Origin: Phycisphaerae bacterium
Lineage (GTDB): Bacteria; Planctomycetota; Phycisphaerae; JAAYCJ01
Reading direction: 5' to 3'
Assembly (NCBI GenBank): GCA_012514125.1
Contig: JAAZAW010000174.1
Location: 1-7,413 of the forward strand
Length of the DNA stretch: 7,413 nucleotides
A program made the translations under genes and the position numbers. The first letter of the stretch is position 1. Each line of letters begins with the position of its first letter. The notes beneath the pieces are model-generated. The model saw only the letters and a program-made list of their open reading frames with translations. It had not been told where the DNA came from and searched no databases. Shown here piece after piece: positions 1 to 5,507 of the stretch.

Positions 1-1358
1 AGCAAAGAGTTAAGGTGACCTTCGTAAAAAATGCGCATCAGGTGCGAATATTGCATAGCGGGGTTGAAACGCAAGGCTCGGATCATTCGCCAGAGGCGTG
101 CGCGACGGCTTCGCTGCTGAGGGCCGGGCCAGGTGAGAAATTGTTCAAAAAATGATCCAAGCGAACGCATTTTTAGTTTGGCTAGAAAAGTTGTCATGAC
201 AAATCCGCGATATCGGTCGTAGCCGCAGAAGGCTTCATCCCCGCCGTCACCGGTGAGGATGACTTTGACGTGTTTTGCCGCTTCTTTACAAATCAAATAG
301 GTTGGAATGGCGGAACTGTCGGCAAAAGGTTCGTCGTATAGGGTTGTCGCCAGGTCCAATATTTGCGTAACATCCGGCTCAACAACTACTTCGGTATGAT
401 CGGTTTTATATTTTTTGGCGACGAGTCGGGCTAAGGGTAATTCATTATAACGTTCGTCTTTAAAACCGACGGAAAAGGTTCTGATAGGAATTGAAGACGC
501 CCTGCTTGCCAATGCGGTGATGATTGAGGAATCCAGGCCGCCGGTGAGGAGCACGCCGACAGGGACATCGGCGACCAAACGTTTGGCGACGGCGTTATTT
601 AATAATATTGAAAGCTCGGAGGCGGCGGAAGTGACTGAGTTGGTGAAGTTTTGTTTGCAAGGCTGATAATAATGATACGCAGGCGGCAGGGCTGTGAGGT
701 TTTTTTGACGAAATTCGTTGAGGTTGAGGTTCAGACAGCAGCCTGGCGGTAATTTGTATATGTTTTTATCAATGGTGTGAGGCGCGGGGATATAGCCGAA
801 ACGCAGATAATCGATCAAAGCGACGTTATTGATGGAATTATCTGGGAAAACTGAAGTTATGGCTTTTAACTCGGAGGCGAAGACTAAAAAGTCGCCCTGA
901 ACACCGTAATAGAGCGGTTTTTTGCCCACCGGATCGACGGCGAGGATTAGTTTTTCGTTTTGGTTATCGTATAATGCGAGGGCGAAGAAGCCGTCGAGGT
1001 GATTTAGAAAGGCTAAGCCATATTGTTGATAGAGATGGACGATTGGCTCGATGTCACCTTGGGTTTTGAAGTGATGGCCTTGGCGAGTCAACTTGGTTCG
1101 CAGGGATTGGAAGTTGTAGATTTCGCCGTTGCAAATCAGATGCAGGGTTTGGGTTTCATCGGCCAGGGGTTGGCGGCCTGTGTCGAGGTCGATGATGGAA
1201 AGACGACGGAAGGCGAGGGCGATCCGGTGATGCGGGTCGTGATATATTCCTGCATCATCCGGGCCCCGATGGGTCAGGCGTTGGGCCATTTTTTGCGTCT
1301 GGCCAATATTAGTGCTACTGCGATTATTTAATGAGACAATTCCTGCGATTCCGCACAT
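1..1358 (-). CDS. asnB: Asparagine synthetase (glutamine-hydrolysing), C-terminal part beyond the window
   Basis: This enzyme makes asparagine from aspartate, ATP and glutamine in the cytoplasm. Reading leftwards from the ATG at 1358, the frame stays open for 452 codons and runs off the window. The product begins MCGIAGIV, so Cys2 becomes the N-terminal nucleophile of a class II glutamine amidotransferase domain after Met removal. RGPDD (31-35) and CNGEIYN (76-82) are the usual glutamine-site motifs. The synthetase domain shows the ATP pyrophosphatase loop TGGLDSS (272-278) and TGDGGDEAFCGYDRY from residue 369. The family is usually about 600-650 aa, so roughly the last quarter is missing at the edge. 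Small departures: GDIEP (101-105) where SDTEV-like is common, and AVDPVGKKPLYY where ARDRxGxKPLYY is usual. It is divergent from the rest of the window. GAGAG, 6 bases before the ATG, is a modest ribosome site. An amidotransferase acting on another substrate (an AsnB paralogue of a polysaccharide cluster) is possible. Confidence 0.95.
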   Translation of the reverse strand, partial: MCGIAGIVSLNNRSSTNIGQTQKMAQRLTHRGPDDAGIYHDPHHRIALAFRRLSIIDLDTGRQPLADETQTLHLICNGEIYNFQSLRTKLTRQGHHFKTQGDIEPIVHLYQQYGLAFLNHLDGFFALALYDNQNEKLILAVDPVGKKPLYYGVQGDFLVFASELKAITSVFPDNSINNVALIDYLRFGYIPAPHTIDKNIYKLPPGCCLNLNLNEFRQKNLTALPPAYHYYQPCKQNFTNSVTSAASELSILLNNAVAKRLVADVPVGVLLTGGLDSSIITALASRASSIPIRTFSVGFKDERYNELPLARLVAKKYKTDHTEVVVEPDVTQILDLATTLYDEPFADSSAIPTYLICKEAAKHVKVILTGDGGDEAFCGYDRYRGFVMTTFLAKLKMRSLGSFFEQFLTWPGPQQRSRRARLWRMIRALRFNPAMQYSHLMRIFYEGHLNSL

Positions 1359-1362
1359 GTGA

Positions 1363-1390
1363 AGCTCTCAGCAGTCAGCCATCGGCTTTC
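1363..1390. repeat. Degenerate 7-bp tandem array A (4 units) upstream of asnB
   Basis: Four consecutive plus-strand heptamers AGCTCTC, AGCAGTC, AGCCATC and GGCTTTC share the pattern RGCNNTC in exact 7-base phase. Read with asnB they are GAAAGCC, GATGGCT, GACTGCT and GAGAGCT. The array ends 4 bases before the asnB start codon, and its last unit supplies the purine-rich GAGAG that could serve as ribosome site. Confidence 0.5.
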
Positions 1391-1451
1391 AATCAGGGAC
1401 GAGAAAGGGATTGCCGACGTTTTTAATGTTCAGATTAACCTTAAATTTACG

Positions 1452-1479
1452 TTGCCCGCTCAAGACGGTACAGTACAAT
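1452..1479 (+). promoter_or_regulatory. Candidate sigma-70-type promoter for the gene at 1553
   Basis: TTGCCC (1452-1457), a 16-base spacer and TACAAT (1474-1479) form a reasonable -35/-10 pair with a start expected near 1486. The -10 overlaps a short palindrome GTACAGTAC (1469-1477), which could be an operator or chance. The same -10 hexamer recurs at 5364. A divergent asnB promoter should lie in the same 194-base region. The best minus-strand match is only TTGAGC with GTTAAT 18 bases on, which I do not call. Confidence 0.4.
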
Positions 1480-1552
1480 ATCACAAATAGAGGCAAGGAA
1501 GGCAAGAGGAAAGATATCGGATAGATCAAGATGGGAGAAATGGGAACAACGG

Positions 1553-2104
1553 ATGAATGAGTTGAAGAAACGATCATGGTTGGCTGGTCGCGTGGATGCC
1601 GGCGTTTTGATTGCGATTGGGATTGTTTTAATCCTGTTAGTGTCGTGGTGGACATACATGAGTAAATCGCGATCCGAGCACACGGCGACGATGCCGGGGG
1701 TGCAGGAGATGGAAGACATTCCGGATCGAATTATTCTGGGCAACGGGCTTGAGATTTTGTTTCCGAAAAGCGTTCGCAGCGATCATGAACAGGTGAATCG
1801 GTTTGTCGCTGATTTTTTGAATACGGTGGCGAAGAGAGATTATCGTCAATATCGGGCGATGGTGACACAGCAGCGTGACCCGGTGAGCAAGGACACTTTC
1901 GATGTGGCGTATGACCGGATGAAAAAGATCGAAGTTAAAGAGCTTACGAAGATCACCGATCCCAAGGAGCTAAAGGATGAAGCTCTGACGATTGAATTGC
2001 CGGCATATCGACTCAAGGCGCACGCGGTACTCAGGGATAACAGCGAACGGGATGTCGAGATTATCGTGTTCAAAGAATACGATGTTTGGGTGAGTAGTAA
2101 TTAA
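1553..2104 (+). CDS. Uncharacterised single-pass membrane protein, 183 aa
   Basis: Function not recognised. The product has a short basic N-terminus (KKR at 5-7, R13), one hydrophobic segment at about 16-33 (rich in V, I, L and ending SWW) and a charged C-terminal domain of about 145 residues. This fits an N-in, C-out anchored protein with a periplasmic or cell-surface domain. The C-terminal domain starts with a helix-like stretch (VNRFVADFLNTVAKRDYRQY, about 81-100) and ends in alternating beta-like segments (AYRLKAHAVL, VEIIVFKEYDVWV). That order suggests an NTF2/SnoaL-like cone fold, but no diagnostic motif is present, so this is only an inference. The ATG at 1553 is the first usable start in the frame, since no ATG, GTG or TTG occurs in the 70 bases upstream. 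Its Shine-Dalgarno is poor (GGGAG is about 16 bases away). It leads the co-directional run towards the HAD gene. Confidence 0.72.
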   Translation: MNELKKRSWLAGRVDAGVLIAIGIVLILLVSWWTYMSKSRSEHTATMPGVQEMEDIPDRIILGNGLEILFPKSVRSDHEQVNRFVADFLNTVAKRDYRQYRAMVTQQRDPVSKDTFDVAYDRMKKIEVKELTKITDPKELKDEALTIELPAYRLKAHAVLRDNSERDVEIIVFKEYDVWVSSN

Positions 2105-2118
2105 TAAGAATAAGACGA

Positions 2119-2146
2119 GAAGTTAGAAGTTGGAAGACATAAGGAT
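2119..2146. repeat. Degenerate 7-bp tandem array B between the membrane-protein and HAD genes
   Basis: The units GAAGTTA, GAAGTTG, GAAGACA and TAAGGAT follow one another in exact 7-base phase (pattern KAAGNNN; the first two differ at one base). The array fills the junction after the stop at 2102-2104. A TTG at 2130, inside it, opens the longest HAD reading frame, so an automatic start call would fall within the repeat. Confidence 0.5.
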
Positions 2147-2177
2147 AGTGGCGAGGTCCACCTTGTTGGAAAAAAGT

Positions 2178-3014
2178 ATGACCGAAGCGATTCAAAAGAT
2201 TCAGAGCAAATGCGGATTCATCTGTGATATGGATGGGGTGATTTATCATGGTCCGAAATTGCTGCCGGGAGCGAAGGAATTTGTGGACTGGCTGCAACGG
2301 GAAAAGAAACAATTTTTGTTTTTGACGAACAGTTCGGAACGAACACCGCGAGACCTTCGTCAGAAATTGCTGCGAATGGGGATCGATGTCGAAGAGAAAC
2401 ATTTTATGACTTCGGCATTGGCGACGGCCAGTTTTTTGGCCAGTCAGTGTCCCAATGGACGGGCGTATGTCATCGGAGAAACAGGGCTGAATCAGGCGTT
2501 GTATGATGTTGGATTTTCGATGGATGACACGAACCCGGATTATGTGGTGGTTGGCGAGACACGGGCGTACAATTACGAGAAGATCGAGATCGCGATTCGG
2601 CTGGTGCTTAAGGGCGCCAAATTGATCGGCACGAATACGGACCTGACGGGGCCGACGGAGCGAGGGATCGCGCCGGCGTGCCGGGCATTGATCGCGCCGA
2701 TCGAACTGTCGACAGGGTGTCTGGCGTATTTTATTGGTAAGCCCAATCCGCTGATTATGCGAGATGCGCTCAAACGTCTTGGCTGTAAGCGAGAAGATAC
2801 GGTGATCATAGGCGACCGGATGGATACGGATATTATCGCGGGTATTGAATCGGAAATTGAGACGGTATTGGTGATGAGCGGAATTACCAGAGAAGAGGAT
2901 TTCAGGAAATTTCCTTATCGGCCTAACCATGTGTTTAGCGGCGTGGGAGAGATATGCGGAGGTCAGGAAAATCAATCGAACGTTGAACATTCAACATTGA
3001 ACGCTCAACGTTGA
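2178..3014 (+). CDS. HAD-superfamily IIA (NagD-like) phosphatase, 278 aa
   Basis: A cytoplasmic haloacid-dehalogenase-fold phosphohydrolase of the NagD / 4-nitrophenylphosphatase / phosphoglycolate phosphatase group. All four catalytic motifs are present: motif I CDMDGVIYHG with nucleophile Asp17 and acid/base Asp19; motif II LFLTNSSE (Thr50); motif III Lys188 in GKPNP; motif IV GDRMDTDI (212-219) with Mg-binding Asp213 and Asp218. The stretch between motifs II and III has the length of a C2-type cap. Length matches the family. I place the start at the ATG at 2178, because the frame from TTG 2130 adds 16 residues encoded partly by repeat array B, and motif I normally lies 5-20 residues from the start. 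No strong Shine-Dalgarno marks either. The family-like fold ends near residue 258. The last 18-20 residues have unusual composition and are encoded by array C. The substrate cannot be predicted; a nucleotide, sugar phosphate or phosphoglycolate are all possible. Confidence 0.9.
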   Translation: MTEAIQKIQSKCGFICDMDGVIYHGPKLLPGAKEFVDWLQREKKQFLFLTNSSERTPRDLRQKLLRMGIDVEEKHFMTSALATASFLASQCPNGRAYVIGETGLNQALYDVGFSMDDTNPDYVVVGETRAYNYEKIEIAIRLVLKGAKLIGTNTDLTGPTERGIAPACRALIAPIELSTGCLAYFIGKPNPLIMRDALKRLGCKREDTVIIGDRMDTDIIAGIESEIETVLVMSGITREEDFRKFPYRPNHVFSGVGEICGGQENQSNVEHSTLNAQR

Positions 3015-3019
3015 ACGAA
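2978..3019. repeat. Degenerate 7-bp tandem array C spanning the HAD stop codon
   Basis: GAACGTT, GAACATT, CAACATT, GAACGCT and CAACGTT (2978-3012) all fit SAACRYT in exact 7-base phase. GAACGAA (3013-3019) is a decayed sixth unit. Because units with GAAC and CAAC alternate, the array is partly self-complementary: AACGTTGA (2979-2986) and TCAACGTT (3005-3012) form 8-bp arms around 18 bases. The HAD stop TGA (3012-3014) lies at the join of units five and six. Confidence 0.65.
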
Positions 3020-3035
3020 GAGAAGGGAATATCTA

Positions 3036-3078
3036 CCGGCCGGCGTTGGTTCCGGATTTCCGCTTTCGCGGGAATGAT
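3036..3078 (-). repeat. Interspersed palindromic repeat of the ATTCCCGCGAAAGCGGGAAT type (degenerate copy)
   Basis: On the minus strand this reads ATCATTCCCGCGAAAGCGGA and continues AATCCGGAACCAACGCCGG. It closely resembles the intergenic element with core ATTCCCGCGAAAGCGGGAAT followed by CCAG/CCGG found in many bacterial genomes (compare the Neisseria dRS3 form ATTCCC-N8-GGGAAT). The core 3056-3075 folds as an 8-bp stem with one T-G wobble and a TTTC loop (GAAA on the other strand). It lies between the HAD stop and the prmC start, next to array C. The identification is from memory of the family and needs a genome-wide copy count. Confidence 0.6.
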
Positions 3079-3155
3079 TGGAGAAGATAAGAAGAAAGAT
3101 GGCGGGCATGGCCCAGCCTATGAAGAAGCATACTATTCAGGGTAATGGAATACCG

Positions 3156-4058
3156 ATGACACAGAGTGGACAACAACAGGATGTGCAATGGACGATCGGC
3201 AAACTGCTGAACTGGACCTCGGAATATTTCAAGGGGAAAGGTTTGGAGGATGCGTTGCTTTCGGCTCAGCTTTTGCTGGCGAAAGTGCTTGGGTGCAGCA
3301 AGGTTGAACTTTATCTGCGATTCGATCAGTTGGTGGAGCAAACGAAACGGGATGAATTTCGTCAGCTTGTCAAACGGGCGTCGGAAGGCGAGCCGGTCGC
3401 TTATCTGATTGGACACAAAGAATTTTTTTCACTCGATTTTGAGGTCAATTCGTCGGTGCTGATTCCACGGCCTGAGACGGAACTGCTGGTGCAATGGCTG
3501 ATTCGAAAGATTCGGTCGGAATACGCGGATCGGGAGCAGGCAATTCGGATACTGGATATCGGAACGGGTTCGGGATGTATTGCGATTGCGTTGGCGAAGA
3601 ATTTATCGAAGGCGACGGAGATTATTGCCGTCGACAAATCACAAGCCGCTCTTGAGACTGCAAAGAAAAATGCCGCTAAACACGCAATGGCAGATCGGAT
3701 TTCGTTTCGGGAGAGTGATTTATTTTCGGGGGTCGGCGAGGAAGCGCGATTTGATTTTATTGTGTCCAATCCGCCTTATGTGACTGAAGAAGATTATGGA
3801 AATTTGCCGAAGCACATCAAGGAATATGAGCCGAGGGATGCGCTGGTGGCGGGGGAAGACGGACTGGCGGTGATTCGAGAGATTGTGTCTCGGGGGAATA
3901 ATTTTTTACGGTCTGGGGGATATTTGGCGATGGAAATCGGCTATAATCAAAGAGAGGCGGTTGCGGAACTGCTTGCGGATAATGGGTATGAGGAAATCAT
4001 ATTTGAACTGGATGCGGCGAATATCGCTCGCATCGCGATCGGGCGAACGAAGGAGTAG
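3156..4058 (+). CDS. prmC: Release factor glutamine methyltransferase PrmC (HemK), 300 aa
   Basis: PrmC uses S-adenosylmethionine to N5-methylate the glutamine of the GGQ motif in release factors RF1 and RF2, so it acts in translation termination. The N-terminal helical, RF-binding domain covers about 10-85 (WTIGKLLNWT onward; GEPVAYLIGHKEF at 78-90). Next come the PrmC signature IPRPETE (103-109), the Rossmann SAM-binding loop DIGTGSGCIAI (134-144), an acidic strand end IIAVD (156-160) and the catalytic NPPY (205-208), which holds the target glutamine. Length is usual from the ATG at 3156. The frame is open back to TTG 3078 with ATGs at 3099, 3108 and 3120, but those add up to 26 unrelated residues beginning at the edge of the palindromic repeat. 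GGAA (3147-3150) precedes the chosen start at moderate distance. The common partner gene prfA is not adjacent here. Only 4 bases separate the stop from murA. Confidence 0.95.
   Translation: MTQSGQQQDVQWTIGKLLNWTSEYFKGKGLEDALLSAQLLLAKVLGCSKVELYLRFDQLVEQTKRDEFRQLVKRASEGEPVAYLIGHKEFFSLDFEVNSSVLIPRPETELLVQWLIRKIRSEYADREQAIRILDIGTGSGCIAIALAKNLSKATEIIAVDKSQAALETAKKNAAKHAMADRISFRESDLFSGVGEEARFDFIVSNPPYVTEEDYGNLPKHIKEYEPRDALVAGEDGLAVIREIVSRGNNFLRSGGYLAMEIGYNQREAVAELLADNGYEEIIFELDAANIARIAIGRTKE
4050..4055 (+). promoter_or_regulatory. Ribosome binding site of murA inside the end of prmC
   Basis: AAGGAG lies 7 bases before the murA ATG (4063) and overlaps the last prmC codons, just before the stop (4056-4058). 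It is one of the best Shine-Dalgarno matches in the window and supports coupled translation of prmC and murA. Confidence 0.8.
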
Positions 4059-4062
4059 GTAA

Positions 4063-5331
4063 ATGGATTATTTTGTGATTCAGGGCGGAAAACGTCTTCG
4101 CGGGACAATCAAGATCAGCGGGTCGAAGAATGCGGCGCTTCCGATCATGGCGGCGACGCTGATGTGCAGCGAGCCTGTGGTGCTACGCAACATTCCGGAC
4201 CTGAGTGATATTGAGTATATGGTGACGATTCTGGAAAAGTTGGGTGTTCGGGTGGATCGGCTCGAGCCTGGGACGATGCGATTCGAGGTGGTGGACGAAA
4301 GTATTTCGCACGCGGATTATGAAACGGTTCGCAAGATGCGGGCGAGTGTTTGTGTGATGGGTCCGTTGCTGGGCAAGCGGCTTCACGCGCGAGTGGCGAT
4401 GCCGGGTGGGTGTTCAATTGGAACGCGTCCGATCGACCTTCATCTGAAAGGATTCGAGGCACTGGGGGCGGATGTCGATCTGATCGAAGGGGGCGATGTG
4501 GACTGTCAGGCGGAAAAGCTCGAAGGAAGTGAGATTTTTCTGGGCGGGCATTTTGGTTCGAGCGTTACGGCGACGGCGAATGTGATGATGGCGGCGGTTT
4601 TTGCCGAAGGGACAACGGTGCTTGAATCGGCGGCGTGTGAGCCTGAGGTGGAAGACCTGGCGAATTTTCTGGTGGCGATGGGCGCCAATATTACGGGGCA
4701 GGGGTCGCCCAGAATTGTGATTGAAGGCGTGGATCGGCTCGACGGCGGGGAATATACCATTATTCCCGATCGAATCGAAGCAGGCACGTTCATGGTGGCG
4801 GCGGCGATTACGAACAGTGAACTTCGGCTTGAGAACTGCCGAACGGCGCACCTGATGGCGGCGACGAAGGTTCTTGAAGATGTGGGCGTTTTCGTCGAAA
4901 AAGATAATGGCGATGTGATTATCAGTTCGTCGCGATTGCTTCAACCGGTAGAGATTACGACTCAGCCTTACCCCGGATTTCCGACGGATTTGCAGGCGCA
5001 GTTTATGACGCTGTTGTCGCTGGCGGAAGGAAACAGCGTGATAACGGAGAAGATTTTTCCGGATCGATTTTTGCATGTGGCGGAATTGAACCGTATGGGG
5101 GCCAAGCTTCGGAAGGAAGGGCCTATTGTGATTGTCGAGGGCGTCAAGCGGCTGATTGGGGCACCGGTGATGGCATCGGACCTTAGAGCCAGTGCGGCGT
5201 TGGTGCTGGCGGGGTTGGTGGCTCGCGGGACGACGGAGATTAACCGCGTGTATCATATCGATCGCGGGTATGAAAGGATTGAAGAAAAGCTCAACGCGGT
5301 CGGCGCGGAGATTCACCGGCTTGATCGTTAA
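4063..5331 (+). CDS. murA: UDP-N-acetylglucosamine 1-carboxyvinyltransferase MurA, 422 aa
   Basis: MurA transfers enolpyruvate from phosphoenolpyruvate to UDP-GlcNAc, the first committed step of peptidoglycan synthesis in the cytoplasm. Family landmarks are intact: Lys22-Asn23 in GSKNAALPIM, the RASVCVMGPLL stretch from residue 93, the active-site loop MPGGCSIGTRP with Cys117 (the residue alkylated by fosfomycin in sensitive enzymes), GYPGFPTD-like PYPGFPTD with Asp309 (the catalytic aspartate), RFLHVAELNRMGA, DLRASAALVLAGL and the C-terminal HIDRGYERIEEKL. Length matches the usual 417-425 aa, with no truncation or frameshift. Cys rather than Asp at 117 predicts the fosfomycin-sensitive class. 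The gene is probably co-transcribed with prmC (4-base gap, strong ribosome site) and is followed within 3 bases by a stem-loop that may end the transcript. Its presence indicates that this organism makes peptidoglycan. Confidence 0.98.
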   Translation: MDYFVIQGGKRLRGTIKISGSKNAALPIMAATLMCSEPVVLRNIPDLSDIEYMVTILEKLGVRVDRLEPGTMRFEVVDESISHADYETVRKMRASVCVMGPLLGKRLHARVAMPGGCSIGTRPIDLHLKGFEALGADVDLIEGGDVDCQAEKLEGSEIFLGGHFGSSVTATANVMMAAVFAEGTTVLESAACEPEVEDLANFLVAMGANITGQGSPRIVIEGVDRLDGGEYTIIPDRIEAGTFMVAAAITNSELRLENCRTAHLMAATKVLEDVGVFVEKDNGDVIISSSRLLQPVEITTQPYPGFPTDLQAQFMTLLSLAEGNSVITEKIFPDRFLHVAELNRMGAKLRKEGPIVIVEGVKRLIGAPVMASDLRASAALVLAGLVARGTTEINRVYHIDRGYERIEEKLNAVGAEIHRLDR

Positions 5332-5333
5332 AA

Positions 5334-5364
5334 AAAAGATTGCAAACACCGGCGATCTTTTCTT
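5334..5364 (+). terminator. Candidate intrinsic terminator after murA
   Basis: AAAAGATTGC (5334-5343) pairs with GCGATCTTTT (5352-5361) over 10 positions with one T-G wobble and an 8-base loop, then CTT follows. The stem begins 3 bases after the murA stop. The T-run is within the 3' arm rather than a full tract after it, so strength is uncertain. The A-run/T-run symmetry would allow it to work in either direction. It overlaps the promoter at 5340-5369. Confidence 0.45.
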
Positions 5365-5369
5365 ACAAT
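5340..5369 (+). promoter_or_regulatory. Candidate sigma-70-type promoter for the downstream small-gene unit
   Basis: TTGCAA (5340-5345), an 18-base spacer and TACAAT (5364-5369). With the usual 6-7 base distance, transcription would start at about 5376, which is the A of the first downstream ATG. The -35 box lies in the left arm of the murA terminator-like hairpin, so the inverted repeat could also act as an operator. Confidence 0.5.
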
Positions 5370-5375
5370 TTGAAA

Positions 5376-5492
5376 ATGGACAATTCGGGGCGAATCATTA
5401 TGGGTTCGTCCCGAGTTGTTGATAAGAAATGGATTTCCGCCGATGTGGGAACGGCAAAACCGGGAGGGATGCCTCTTGGCGCACCGGTGTGA
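5376..5492 (+). CDS. Possible leaderless 38-aa microprotein
   Basis: Function not recognised. ATG at 5376, stop TGA at 5490-5492. The product starts MDNSGRIIMGSSRVVDKKW and ends ISADVGTAKPGGMPLGAPV. It is basic in the middle (R13, K17, K18), has one Trp, no Cys and a Gly/Pro-rich tail, so it is probably not a membrane segment. Support for a real gene: the ATG sits 7 bases after a good -10 box, as in leaderless mRNAs; the frame fills the space to the next gene, leaving 15 bases; and codon choice resembles the neighbours. A second in-frame ATG at 5400 follows GGGG (5387-5390) by 9 bases and would give a 30-aa product with a conventional leader. Alternatively this is an untranslated leader or regulatory leader peptide for the 83-aa gene. 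It is too short to decide by eye. Confidence 0.45.
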   Translation: MDNSGRIIMGSSRVVDKKWISADVGTAKPGGMPLGAPV

Positions 5493-5507
5493 GAGACGAC
5501 AGGTCCA

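Noticed and set aside
1023..1331. Plus-strand open frame of 102 codons
   Set aside because: It lies antisense within the asnB amidotransferase domain, whose motifs are on the minus strand. It has no ribosome site and no domain-like sequence.
2070..2990. Long minus-strand open frame (306 codons) opposite the HAD gene
   Set aside because: It is the complement of a gene with all four HAD motifs. The product is rich in R, H, Q and P, as expected of antisense translation of G-rich coding sequence.
2978..3019. Array C as a CRISPR array
   Set aside because: The period is 7 bases with no spacers and there are no cas genes.
3078..3155. N-terminal extension of PrmC from TTG 3078 or the ATGs at 3099, 3108 and 3120
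   Set aside because: The added residues do not resemble PrmC and begin at the edge of the palindromic repeat. Length is normal from 3156. The ATG at 3120 cannot be excluded.
4414..5349. Long minus-strand open frame (311 codons) opposite murA
   Set aside because: Antisense shadow of an intact MurA; Arg/His-rich composition and no recognisable domain.
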